From: Burhinus oedicnemus
Lineage: Eukaryota; Chordata; Aves; Charadriiformes; Burhinidae
NCBI GenBank assembly: GCA_008921705.1
Contig: VFFE01009152.1
Coordinates: 1,113,429 to 1,177,428 of the forward strand
DNA: 64,000 nucleotides
Reading direction: 5' to 3'
The notes beneath the pieces are model-generated. The model had not been told where the DNA came from and made no database searches. It saw only the letters and a list, made by a program, of their open reading frames with translations. Below are positions 29,001-43,200 of this stretch, one piece after another. The first letter of the stretch is position 1, and each line of letters begins with the position of its first letter. A program made the translations under genes and the position numbers.

Positions 29001-32000
29001 AAAGTCAATCACAATGACAGCAGCTAGTGGTAAAGGTATTTATCATCATGAATCGTTAAATTAAGTTGCCATAGATTAAGAAAATCTGTTGTACATTTCT
29101 CTATAATTTTTTTTCTTGGTGTGTTTGTGTGTGTGATTGATTATTTTTCAAGAGTGGAATAAATTGCTTCTAACAGGAGGTGGCAATTTCACCATTTAAA
29201 ACCAGTGTGCATGCATTTGTCAGTGTTCACACCCTCAGCAGAAAGTTTCCTTTATACTCCTTTCGGAGTTCAGCAAACTGAAGACATCCAAGAAATACTG
29301 CCAGAGCCTGAGAATACCAGGGCAGCTGCCACTCCCTACCCAGCTATGACATCATGGAGCACAGGCAAACCACTTCCAAATAGGGATAGTCTAGAAAAGG
29401 ATGTATTTCTTAAGTCATGCTTTGCCAAGGAATTTTTACTTTGATACAGAACAAATATCTTCTGATCTTGTACTGTGCATAGTTAGGTGTACCATGCAAA
29501 ACCTGAGCACTTCAGAATAAAGCCAGGGCTATGTATTTCCGAGTTTCTCCCACTGAAGTAATTTAGACTACAGGTAGACATGAACGATTCTTTTAAAATT
29601 GGATATTTGCTATTTAAAAGGACAATTGCTCCAATGAGGACAAGAACATATTCGCAGATGTAGAAGTTTGAACTGCTCCTAATGGAAACAGGGAGACAGA
29701 CATATTTTTATCAGTGGTTGTAATCAACCACATCACCTGTCACATGCAGAAAGTTGCCCAAGCCATGTTACCTTCTTGTTCTAGAACAATACCTGTATTT
29801 TGATGGCGGATGGTTCCTGGTTTTGAAGGTATGCTTTTCTCTCCTGATAATTTTTTCTGACTAAGAATCCCCTTGCTCGGGCTTGCAGCTGAACAATCAG
29901 ATTTTCATTAGCAAGCCACAGCTGCTCTCGATTGTAATCTGCTGTAACTTGCCCAACAATGCTCTGTTAAGAGATCATGGGAAAAGGTCATTTAAAAGCA
30001 AAAAACCTCAAGCCAAAACCATCCTGGACTTTGGTCTGTATTCTCTTCATCATCTGTACAGCTTATGTTCATCCTATCCAAGATCTGAGCCCCTCTGATT
30101 TACCCCTAGATTTTAATCAGTATGAAGGAAGAGCTACTTTGCTAAAACTCAATTTTATATGAAGGGTAACTGAACTCCTTTCAAGACTCAGTTATTCAGC
30201 TGGATATACCATTTTGAGAGAGTTTTTTTATACTTTAGGAGAGTTCTGCTTTCCTAATACTTATAAGTTTTTTTGTAAGAGTCAGACATCTAGAAATGCT
30301 AACTGAATCAGGGAGCTCTCTATCAAGAAGAACACTCAAGTATTGCTGCAGTCAGAATTTCAGAAGGACCTACGCTGTCACTTGAGCTGTTTGTGCAGCA
30401 GAGTAAACCCATAACCAGGGCTGCATCAGAATAAAAAAACCAAATTGTGCAGAAGCTTGTGTGATCTACTTTGTTCTAAGTTACATTTCATGCTAATGCA
30501 AAACCTCTACAGTAAGGGAGTTTAAGTGTCATATTCATCCTATTGAACTTGGAGGTACAAGAATACTGTCAGATGATTAGTTTTAAATATAAAATGGTGC
30601 TTCCACCTGCCCCCAAATACATAATGAAATTCCTTGTCATAGGCCAATCTGAAGTCCAAAAAAATATGATATAAAAGAACATGAAAGCAATCAGACTTTC
30701 CTCCATCCGTATCTGCTCGTGGTCATTAAAAGGAATGCCGTAACTTCCAATTAGGAAGTCCCTGAATCCTTGTCACATATCAGACCAGAGGCTGTGCTAT
30801 CACTGTCTGCTTAGACTTAAGTTGCTGCTATTGTCAGAAGCAGATACTGAACTAAAGTGATATTCAGTCTCACCCAGCACAGCCGCTGCCCTTGATAGTG
30901 CCATCTCTTGCTATCCCTCTCTCTCAAATGTTTATGCTGCATTTGTAATAAAAGCAAATGTTTCAGCCACCTACCTGGATTTCTTCACCAGTTAACCATG
31001 AAGTTTTTGGTATAACTCCTTCAGGGGCAACACAGGTACCTTCATCAGTGTCCACATTGTAATAGTAGTAATACATGTTTTTCATGACAAGTTTAATCCA
31101 TGGACTTTCATTAGAATCTAAAAGCAATAAATGTCATTGGTACGCATTTGCGCCCTGTTACACTGATAACTCACAGCTCTCCCTACCCATTTCCCATCAC
31201 ATTTCCCCATTTGCTACGAAGCCATTTTATGTGCAAAGCCACTGTATATCTTGGGTCAGTTTGTAGTAAGAGTATTTTCAAAATAACCTGTTAGATGGAT
31301 CAGAATCATTCTTCTAGAATGAAACAACTATGAGGTTAGTACAGATACACTGCCAGATTCTCCAAACCCCAACGTGCCAAGTTAGTGCTTGCTCCTGAAA
31401 CAGTGTGTGCTACCTCTTCCGTCTTCACTCACGTAAGTGGAACTGAAACTGTGTTTATAAAAAAATGTTCTTGGCCTTACAGACACTTAGCTCACATGGG
31501 ACATCTCCTATATCCACATCATTGTCTTGTTTAATGCCTTAGTAAATAAGGCTGTATCCTGACAAACAGGAAAAGCCTCATTTCCTCATGGACAAAAGGC
31601 CCCAAGGTAAAGCTGATAGAGCCAGTTGTGCAAAATGCCTTCTCAAAACTTACACTGCAGGATGAAACATGCCCATCTACTGTAAGAGAGTGTACTACAT
31701 TGACAGTAACTTTTTTTTTTTAAATAATAATTGTTAGCTAATCTTGGCTGCATTAGCTATGGCTAGTTTGCAGCTTTAATATGACAAAACATCCCATCCT
31801 CTTGCTATGGACATATTTGAGCCCCAACTTTCACTGATACCTGCTGCTCTGGCACTGCAGAGGGACCATAAATGAGCCATGGATGCTCTGGTAGAGCTTG
31901 ACTTGATCTTTGACAGTAACCTGTAAGGCTGACGTGTGCAGCCTAACCTTTCTCTGCATCTGCTAACAGAAAATTAAAGAAAAAAACCCCAACCAAAATC

Positions 32001-35000
32001 AGAGTAATATAGTTTTCTGAGAGGATGGACTAGTCTCTTGACAGTCACAGAGAAGCTGCCCTAAATTCACTCAGAGGCTAGTTTGAGACTCTAGAAAGTC
32101 TTAGCTAGACTCTGGAAAGAGCTAGACTCATTTGTCAGGAGGTACTATGGTCTGGATGATGTGTGCAACAGTTCAGCATCACGTAAAAAGCACTTGGGCA
32201 AGTATAACATTTCTCAAAAGATTTAAAACTAGCAACTGTCTTCCTCAGTTTACACTGATTTCAGGTAAGCCTTCTGTATTAGTTTTCCACTTTCCTCAGT
32301 GATAGGGCCATGTGGAACTGTCCTATTCAGGAAAGTTTTTACCTTCTCTAGTTTTCAGGTTCTTGGCTTCAGAGAGGTTCCTGAAGTACGTTTCAGCACA
32401 CTCAGGAATGACTCGTAGTCCAAACTTGGACTGCAGTATCATCAGGATTGGCTGTGAATCACCCTTCTCCAAGCTCTTGTTAATCATTGATGTTCCAACA
32501 GCCACTAGGGTAAAGTAATGACATAGAAAATTAAATGGTTTATACTCTATGTACCCACAAGTCTAGCCTCCAGCAACTTTGATAATGGACTTCTAAGGCT
32601 GGCACACACAGACATCATGACATACACAGCAATTCAGTGCTTCACCCATTTGCAGCCTCCTTCATGCTTGTAAGAACAAGTATTTCAGAGAACAGCAAGC
32701 TCGTTAGATAGAAAGCATGCTCTCCACCCAGGCTGGGATGCAGTCACAGCACAACCGAGAGTGGTCTGAGGGCATATCTGCTCTTGCATCAAGTGACACA
32801 CCAAATGACACCAGGGCAGGGGATGAGGATGGTGGGTACTCGACCCCCACCCCACCCCCAGCCTGCCCTAACAGATAGGCCATCATCTGCTGATCACTTG
32901 GGAGGCTTCTAGAGATGCAAGAAGTCATTAGGTTACAAGCTGTAAACATTAACTTTTACTGTACAAAATGGGAATAAAAGCTGATTGCTTTGAGCAAAGT
33001 CTTGCAACACTAACAGCATCCTAGTCGGGATCCTGAGGCGACCCTTTCTTATCTTCACCCACTGGGAGCTTGTTTAAAGCTGACACAGCAAATTTGTGCT
33101 CTTAATTTTGTTAGAGATGAAACTTTTTCTTCCAGGGCACATAAAAGTGCCCTGAGAGGTGATGCTATGAAGCATGTTCAAACTTTGAGGTTATGACATT
33201 GCCCATACTCTGATTCAGGAGTCCTAAGCATGCTTTGCTTTGTGCAGGTCCTACCATCTCCAAAGGAGCTGATACCACCACACCTGACAGCACGGCACCG
33301 TGCACGTCACTTCAAAGTTCTTTACACACTAGAGGTATATGCTGCTTTAGAAACTGCTGCTCTAGTCTTCAATGGTGCTCCTTCATGTCTAAGTTAAAAG
33401 TTCATGCACAGAGGAACAAGTGAATAGACATATGACTAGAACACATACATTATATACTGGCTTAAGTGAACCTGGCTACCTTTGCATCCCACAGCTGTGC
33501 TTCACGCTGCAACACCAAACACTTCTTATCTTGTGTATATCCAGATCAATACAAAAAAGGTCCCTCGCCACACTCAGTGCTCTGCCTACACAAAGCTGGC
33601 CCAAAAGGTGCTCAGTATCAGGAATCTATGTACAGGAGACACCGCATGAAACTTAGCTAGCAGGAAAGCATTTCAGCAAGAGAAGCTGTTTTCCTTTGTG
33701 GTTAGTTTGACTAAGGTGGAAATGATAGCTTTGGCTAGACAGCAACAGATCAATCTCCAAATACATTGGCAGCTAGCTGAGAAACAAAGTGGACACGCAA
33801 CACCACACCACCACCACATGGATTTCTACCAGATAGCATCCTGCTATTTTTCTCTGCTTTGAAACAGACCCCTGCCAAGCATGCACAGGCTCCCCATGAG
33901 ACTGGGGATGACTTTGTACCAGGCTCTGGTATCATGATGCCCAGGCATCCGGCCTCAGCAGCGAGGAAGCAGTAAGAACCGGGAAGCCACACACTACCAG
34001 CTTGCTGCTGCTGGCCTAGGTGGCTCTGGGGGCTCAGCCCTGCTCATACACAGTCCCATGTGCCTCGTCAACTCTTGTCACCAGTATTTGAATGCTTTTC
34101 TTCCTCCTTTTCATCCTATAGTTACAGGTGCTGGAAACTATTGTTATAAAGACAAAAAAGCACACAACTTAGCTAAGAGACATTTCTGTATGTCCCCCCT
34201 GCTGCCTAGCTTTTTCTCATATTTTAATTAATTAGACATTTACTTTTGAAGGAAAATGTAAGAAAAATGTTTAGTAGGGAAAAAAACCCAATTCAACAGA
34301 AATTATTCCTTTCCATTGATGTGCTAGGAATCACAGAATCACAGGGGTTAGAAGGGACCTCTGGAGATCACCTAGTCCAACCCCCCTGCCAAAGCAGGGT
34401 CACTTAAAACAGGTTGCACAGGATCATGTCCAGACGGGTTTTGAATATCTCCAGAGAAGGAGACTTTACAACCTCTCCAGGCAGCCTGCTCCAGTGCTCT
34501 GTCACCCTCAAATTAAAGAAGATTTTCCTCATGTTGAGATGGAATTTCATGTGTTCCTGTTTGTGCCTGTTGCCCCTTTTCCTGTTGTCAGGCACCACTG
34601 AAAAGAGTCTGGCCCTATCCTCTTGACACCCGCCCATTAGATATTTATAAGAATTGATGAGATCCCCTCTCAGTGTTCTCTTCTCCAGGCTAAGCAGACC
34701 CAGGTCTCTCAGCCTTTCCTCCTAAGAGAAATGCTCCAGTCCCTTGATTGTCTTTGTAGCCCTCTGCTGTACCCTCCCCAGCAGTTCCCTGTCCTTCTTG
34801 AACTAGAGAGCCCAGAACTGGACACAGTACTCCAGATTTGGCCTCACCAGGACAGAGTAGAGGAGGAGGATAACCTCCCTTGACCTCCTTGCTACGCACC
34901 TCTTGATGCACCCCAGGATACCATTGGCCCTCCTGGCCACAAGGGCCACATGCTGGCTCATGGTCAAGTTGTTGTCCACCAAGACTCCCAGGTCCCTCTT

Positions 35001-38000
35001 TGCAGAGCTGCTTTCCAGCAGGTCAGCCCCTAACCTGTACTGGTGCATGGGCTTATTCCTCCCTAGGTGCAGGACCCTACATTTGCCCTTGTTGAAATTC
35101 ACTGGGTTCCTCTCTGCCCAACTCTCCAGCCTGTCCAGGTCCCGCTGAAAGGCATCACAGGCTTCCGGTGTGTCAGCCACTCCTCCCAGTTTTGCATCAT
35201 CAGCAAACTTGCTGAGGGTACACTCTGTCCCCTCATCCAGGTCATTGATGAATACGTTGAACAAGACTGGACCCAGTACTGACCCCTGGGAAACACCACT
35301 AGTTACAAGCCTCCAACTAGACTCTGTGCCACTAATCACAACCCTCTGAGCTCTGCCATTCATCCAGTTCTCAGTCTACCTCACTGTCCACTCATCTAAG
35401 CCACAATTCCTGTTATGGGAGACAGTGTCAAAAGCGTTGCTGAAGTCAAGGTAGACAGTATCCACTGCTCTCCCCTCATCCACCCAGCCAGCCATACCAT
35501 CATAGAAAGCTATCAGGTTGGTCAAACATGATTTCCCCATGGTGAATCCATGTTGACCACTCCAGAGAACCTTCTTTTCCTCTACGTGCTTAGAGATGAC
35601 ATCCAGAATGAGCTGTTCCATCACCTTTCCAGGGATGGAAGGTGAGGTTGACTGGCCTGTAGTTTCCCAGTTCCTTCTGCTTGGCCTTTTTGAAGACTGA
35701 AATGACATTGGCTTTCCTCCAGTCCTCAGGCACCTCTCCTGTTCTCCATGACCTTTCGAAGATGATGGAATGGCTTCGCAATAACATCTGCCAGCTCCCC
35801 TCAGCACTTGTGGGTGCATCCCATCAGGGCCCATGGATTTTGTGGGTGTCGAGTTTGCCTAAAATGATCTCTAACCCCATCCTCCTCGACCAAGGGAAAG
35901 TCTAATACTGCAGCTGTTGCTCTAAAGAAGGGCCATGTGAACCCTGTAAAATTACAAGCAAACAGAGCTTAGCCATTCCCAGCTGCAGGAGAACTGTGGG
36001 CTCCAGTCTGCTCCTGCAGCTGTTGGGATGTCAGTACCAGATCAACACTGTGAAGGGCTCTTCTCTGCACCCATCCTCTCTTCTAACAGCTATCATATAC
36101 AAAAAAGCAGCTGCCTTGTGTGATAAGCCTGAACTCTCAAACAGGGCCAAAGATCAGCTTTTTCCTATAACATGAACACTCTCATGACAGATCCTGCTTT
36201 GACAGACGGAGTCTTCCTGTGCAAGACTAAGGTCTGTATTGGTGTGTATTCCTGAAGGCTGTACAGCTGATATTTGGCCAATCTCATTTTGTCCTCCACT
36301 TAGATAAGGAGTACAATGGTCGAACTGATTCAAGAAGGGAAGCAAGGTGACGCAAACCGCACAGAAAACACCACAAAGAATTAGGAAGCACACCAGGAGT
36401 TACTGAACACGTCTTCCTAAATGAAGATACAAGATACAAAGTCCTTTACTGACAGGGAAGACTTTGTAAAGTCTTTTTAAATTTCAATACTGTAGTATTT
36501 AATATGTACATAAGGCATAAAAATTAGTTTTGAGGGGATCAAGACTGTTTCAGTACAACTGTCAGTACTTTTATTTTATTGCTGTTACTGCAGCAGTCTC
36601 AAAAATACACTTTGTTCTGACTGAAAAGTAAATTTTTGACTGCCTTGCAAAAGTTTTGAAGTGGGACACAGTGATTTGTTTGCCTTTCAAAAAGAGGGTC
36701 TCAGATCAAAATGAAAGTTAATTTCCAAGTTGTGATCAAGCTGAAATTTACGTTTAGACTACGTGAACACAACATGCTAGCTTCCTGAGACAGGATGTGT
36801 TTGTTACAGGAAGTATTAGGTTCTGTGCTGTGGGGAAATTTTAAATCTCAGCTTTTAGCTGCAAAACCTTAGAGCTCTTCTGAAGAATGTGCTGTGCTGA
36901 CACTGCTTCCTTTCAACCCAGAGGGCAGAGTACAGATTAGTAGTTATTTCCACAAGTGACTTGTTAAAACAGTTCTACTGATCATACTTGATTGTGAAAA
37001 GCTGTGCATTTACTACAAACACAGATTATATGAAAAGATTTTACTAGAGCAACGAGCTAGTGGATGGAGCAATGGCCTATCATTAGCAACATTGTATTGG
37101 TATATGGATAATGCTGTGCTAATTTCTTCAGGCCATTTATGAGATCTATTCTTAATGCTTTTACACCAGTGGACACAGATGAGGATGTTTTCAAGTCGCT
37201 TTTTAGCTTTAACTTACATCTGTTTATAAGCCATACGTTTCCTTCCCTTCTCTGCACTCAGTTGTTTCCTCATGCCGCTGGGTAGCATTGATGGGAAGAA
37301 GTTTTTGTGCACAAAAGAAGGTATCAACCCTCCTGAGTACAAGAACTCAGTTGGGACAATGTATGTGCATCTACCCTGTCTCAGAAAACACAAGCCAGGT
37401 GCTTTTCACTACAGATGCATGAGCTACAAAAATACTGCAAGCGTCTTCAGTGTATCTGGTTACTTTAAGACTGTATTAATGGATTAAATAAACTCTAAAG
37501 TAACAGAAACACTAAACACAATATTTCTGTAGCAGGGATAGAATATTTTGTAATAGCTGGCTGTGTTTGTTTTCTTCCACCCACAGCTTCTCCTGCACGC
37601 ACTACTGACATATTCTACCTATAAGTGAACAGGCTGCTGCGCTGCACTGAGGAAGGCTGAATGCAGCGCTGCAGGAATGCACCGACCTCAGCAGTTGTAT
37701 TCACAAGCTCTTAGGGTGCAAAAGAAGGCAACACTGACTCACCCAAAGCCAAGTCAAGCAGAACATGAACCAATACCCAATGCCAAGCTAACAGCCTTGA
37801 CTGGCCTGTGCTGGCCCCAGGCAGGAGCAGGCAGGGACACCACCGTGCTTCTCAAGTGTGACCCGTACACCCAGCTACACTTGGTTCTACATTACTTGCC
37901 AAATTTTATTATGTATTAGGAATATTTTTCTGAAATTATTGTATTCAATCCAGACTTTGACAGAAGGTGTTGAGTGCATTCAGTACACAATGCTCTGACA

Positions 38001-40156
38001 GGACGAGCCCCAGCATTTTTTCCTGCAGATTTCCTCCTCTTTACAGATTGGAAGAGCATGCACTTCTCCAAAAACCCCGAATGTTGTTTTTACACTACTT
38101 TTAAAGTTAATACATTCCTAATTTTTCTTTGTTAGCACTCAGTAAAAGGCATTATGATGAAATAGGAATAAGCAAAGCTGTCAACACGTAAGAATTTGCT
38201 CTTACAACATGAATGAAGATTTTAGTCTTATATAAGCAAAATAGTATGTCCCTTCTCATTCACATATCCTTCTGTTTCACCAGCTATGTGAAAATACGTT
38301 GACACTAGAAATCTTGGTCATGATGTTAACCTTATACAACCAAATCCACTAAATTATTAGCCAAGCCTTAAGGATTACCACTTTAGATAAAACCAACACC
38401 ACCCCCGGACATCTAAGCCACCCTAATTTCAGTATGTCAAAGAACAGGCATTTATTTCTTTTGATTTATTTAAAGGCTGACACACTTTTCTGAAATGGAA
38501 AAAAATAAATTACCAATTTCAGTTTTTCAAGACTAAGAAAAGCAAGAGCAATGCAGATGCAGGTTAATGCTTACAGATCACTGCTTCTTTTATATTGTTA
38601 TTGGCATCACTGATTCCTTTTTGTATTTCATCCAGCCACAGAAGTGCTGATTCATCTTGGGATTCCTGGAAAAAAGATAGAGAAAAGCCTTGAAAAAACT
38701 GAACTATAATAAGAGTTGTCTGAGCAGACAGAGCTCCGATATACAATCTCCTCTCCCAAAGCCCTTGGACACTGAAAAGAATTTGACTGCCTAAAATCAG
38801 CAATAAAATATGTCCATAAAACATGTCTATTTATTGACTTGAATAAACTCCTGTTCAAATACAAAGCTCTGAACATTTCATGTATAGAAGACACCATCCT
38901 GCTAAAAATCAGTAAAAATTTTGAGCGAAGCTAGAAACGTTTTCATTTCTGTGGCACACAAAGTAATCTGAGGGTCAAACAAAATCACACATTATCAGGC
39001 AGCACTGTGGTAGGCATAAAGACCACAAAGCAGAAGGTTGCAGGAAGTTGGCTTTCTTTCAGAATCCCATATTTGGAAAGGATCCAAGTGTACACCTGAG
39101 TATACATTACTCAGAAAATAACAGCGAAAACTGACATAGAAAGACAGCTCAGGTTTAGTAATGATGACAGTTCAGGTGGCAATCATTTCAGGAACTAAGC
39201 AGCAGAGCAGGTCTCACTCTTCCTACAAGTTAACAGCGCGTGGCATTAAACCCAAGTTTCCTTCCAAGGCGAAGGAAAGCGGGCTCAGCATTCCCACTGA
39301 ACAACCCTGCTCCGGCTGCCCGGGTTCACAGGTGAACCAACACTTCTGCTGAGAAAATAGGGTTTCAGAGCTAAAGTAACATTCAAAATCTAATCCAGTA
39401 GGTGGGGGAACAAAATTCATTTTGAAGAGGAAATAGGAGTGCCAGGTCTGTAATGGACTAATGATGAGACAAACTGGAATGTAGTGATTCGATAAAGATC
39501 TAGGATTATAGACACACAAATACTACAGGAAAAAAACCCCAGAAACTTGCTCAAGCTAAAACAGTATGGACAAAGATCAGCTTCGCAATGAATATCCCTG
39601 GTTTTGTTCCCTAGTCTAGGCCAAAAATCCAGTAAATCTGTTATCTGCAGAAATTACAGAGAGAAAACAGAGTAAAAAACCCTGAACACAGACTCTTCAG
39701 TTTGCATCATATATGTAAACAAGGTAGCAGAATATCTAAATAAAATCAAGTAGTGTTAGGCCATCACATGACAGTGAACACACACCACAAGTTTTTCTAA
39801 CAAGAAAGTTAGAGTTAACACTGGAGAGAGTGTATACTAAACTCCCAAACTACAGCTGACAATTTTGAGAAAGGGATTGAGAAACTGAAAAGAATTCCTT
39901 ATCTGGTGTCCAGCTTTTACACACTAAATACAAGAACAGATGCAAATACTGCTCTGGAGCCAAGTACAGCTTATGCCGAGCCTCACTGCTGGCTTGGAAG
40001 CCAGACCAAAACTTGAGGCTAGTATTGCCTGCTGAAGCAAGCCATTGTTATTTGGCATTCAAAAGAAAAAAGAAAAAAGAAAAAAGAAAAAAGAAAAAAG
40101 AAAAAAGAAAAAAGAAAAAAGAAAAAAAAAAAAAGAAAAAAGAAAAAAGAAAAAAG

Positions 40157-40206
<50 letters not shown>

Positions 40207-43200
40207 AAAAAGAAAAAAGAAAAAAGAAAAAAGAAAAAAGAAAAAAGAAAAAAGAAAAAAGAAAAAAGAAGAAAAAAAAGCCAGGCAGAGAAAAAGGAAG
40301 GGATCAAATAAACAGCAGATGAAAATAGGGGAAAGGTTTTAGAGGCTGCAGGCTGTGGAGGGGTGGGAACTGTCTGAGCGGAGCCAGCAGCCAGATCGAA
40401 GGAGGACAGACAGCTAACAGTGGGTAGGGAGCTAGAAGGCAAAGCAGAGCACAATTTTATTAAGGCATGTTTGTATCTGTGGCTTGTGTTTGCTAAACCC
40501 ATATCACCACACTGTTCTCCAAGGCTGGCTTCTTCCTTGAGAAGGGCACAGAGTTCAGCAACATGGCATTTTGGTCTGTGGATGAGATCCCTGAGGATTT
40601 ATTAAACACAGCCTTTGATTTTTCCAGAAAACATCTTTTTAACTCAAATATCTGTATGTACAAATTCCAGTAGAACCTCCCACATTGGCTTCAGGCTCTT
40701 GGTAAATCAGGAGTTAAACTGCTGCTGTAAAGCAATTTTATCTCTGTGTTGGGCAGAGGCTGAAACTGAGTCATGTGTGCATATTTGGATACGTCACACC
40801 CTCTTGCTGTAGTAGACAAAGAACAAACTAGCTCCTTACCATAAACCTCATGCCTACAGGATGCTTCAGGAGGACAGATCAATCATTCCTTAGTCCCTTA
40901 CAGAGGGGAAAAAAATCCCCCACAAAACTCCTCTTGGGATGAACTAGAACAGAATTGTTGTTTGGCTAGCTGGATTTCACTTACTACAATGAAGATACTG
41001 GTTTTCACTGGACTGCTCTCTCTTACCTCCAGTCTTTTCGCAACAGGTGAGTCCTTTCTGTATTTACTCCATATTTTAGTCAATAACATGAGCTTTTTGA
41101 TAATGTTGGCACTTAAATGGGTTGTACCTGCATCATTACAGAAAACTATAGTCTAGGAAGTCTTACTTAAGGCAGATTTTTATTCTTCCATTTCAGTGAC
41201 ACCTTGCCTCCCCCAGTCACTTTCTATAAGGAATTTTATTTATGAGATCTTTCTGCGCTTACAGAAGATGCATCATCTCTCTAATATTTCTGTAGTAATA
41301 AGGTAATCTTAAACCTGTAGAGTCTTGTTCTTTCTGCGTTAAAATGTTCAAGCGAATTAAGGCTTTGCAGATGGTGCTATTAGAAGGAAATGCTCAGATA
41401 ACTATTGTGACAAAAATAACCAGAGGAAATGATCAAATAAGCAGGCCATTTTTTTCATCACTAGAATGAAACTAGTTTTCAAACCAAACTCATTTTTCAA
41501 AGCTATTTTATATATATATACACACATGTATCCACACATATGTCTTAAGGAGTGACTAAAATTCATTTTCTGGATTAACCATCCAGAAAATTACTACAAG
41601 AGATGAAGTCTATTAATTATAATTTCAAGACATTCTACCATAAATCTGCCAGTAAACATTGATAAAACTGTTCTCCTTATTTAATTCCAATATGGAAGGG
41701 TAAGAGAAAAACCCACAGGTTTTCATCCAAATTTCAGTTCACTTCTGAATTCCAGTTTCAAGATGTATGCTCTAAGCTTTACACTAAGTCTTTTTGCATT
41801 AAACACAGCTAAGAAAATTTTTAAATTACAAAATTAATTACATAGATTTTTAGAAAGTATTTTGAACATATTTGTTCTTCATCTGGAAATGTCCCTACAT
41901 TTGCTACTAAAGACTGAGGAACAGACATTAATAAAAGTGGCTTTATTGGCTTTGCCCACATGCTAACAATATTTACTCACTGTAAATTTTCCTGCTGCAT
42001 GAAAAGTTTTATACACCTTGCAATAAATTTGATCTAATATTGGCCTAAACATTTGTTTTCAGTTCTCTGGACTAACTGCTCTTCCTCATATATCAGAAGC
42101 TGAAAAGATCTGGTTTGCTTTAGTCAGAAGAATAACATTGATTTGATATATAACACTAAAAAATTGAGGGTTATTTCAATTTTCTAGTTTGAAAGTTTCA
42201 GCCTGTGTTCGGTAAGACAGGATTTTTTGCATCTTTTGCAGTCATGTGTTTCATCCATGAAGTGTCAAGGATAGTACCCAAGCCTAGATCAAGGCTGCTG
42301 CTTATAAAATGAATTACCAACATTGCTACTACTGGGAAAAACCCTCTACAGATGATAAACATTACACAAATGTTTGACATTTTTTGCCAAAGATTACTGA
42401 AAACACGCAAAATGCAGAACAATCAGCTTAACACTAAATTCATGCTAAATTTGCAAGGTTGGATGTGAGATGACAAATAATCTGAAGATTATTCTTGGGT
42501 ACATTCGATATGAACACCCAAAGCAAAGGAGAATGCCACCAAATCTTTTAAACATATATTGCTTTTCACATGGAGATCTTTACCTTTCTCCATACCTGAA
42601 GGTGAATTATATTGCTGATCCAGTCGTTTGCCTTTTTTAACAATTGTAACTTTTTTTTTAAGCTTCAGAATTTTCACTGAATGGCTCTGCAATTAAAACA
42701 GTGTCTCTTATCAAGACTTTCCGTGGAATTTCAGCAAGAGACTACGATTACATCCCCCCTTATGCTATAGAAGGGGAAACAACGACCATCCATATCAGAG
42801 AAAACAAGTGTTCTTCAAAAAAGTCAAATGACTCTACTTTAACGGAAGTGAACAACACCACGCTGAAGTACCTGACCAGTTCTCTGAGCACCAAGCTAAT
42901 ACCCGCCGTCTACCTCAGTGCTGTTTTATTGGGTGTACCATCTAATGCCATCATTTTGTGGATGCTGCTCTTCAGGATCCGGTCCGTGTGCACAGCCATC
43001 CTCTACACAAACTTGGCAGTTTCAGATCTGCTCTTCTGCATCATGCTGCCCTTCAAAATAGCATACCACATCAACGGGAACAACTGGATTTTTGGGGAAA
43101 TGATGTGTCGAACTACCACTGCGGTGTTTTACGGCAACATGTACTGCTCCATTCTGCTGCTCACGTGCATCAGCGTCAGCCGCTACGTGGCCATCGTTCA

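Noticed and set aside
34803..35363. 186-codon reverse-transcriptase ORF as a host gene
   Set aside because: It is part of a CR1 LINE, with CR1 sequence continuing on both sides and a CR1 3' tail.
40013..40342. Lysine-rich ORF (109 codons) and a phenylalanine-rich reverse ORF
   Set aside because: Direct translation of the GAAAAAA/poly-A repeat; not a gene.
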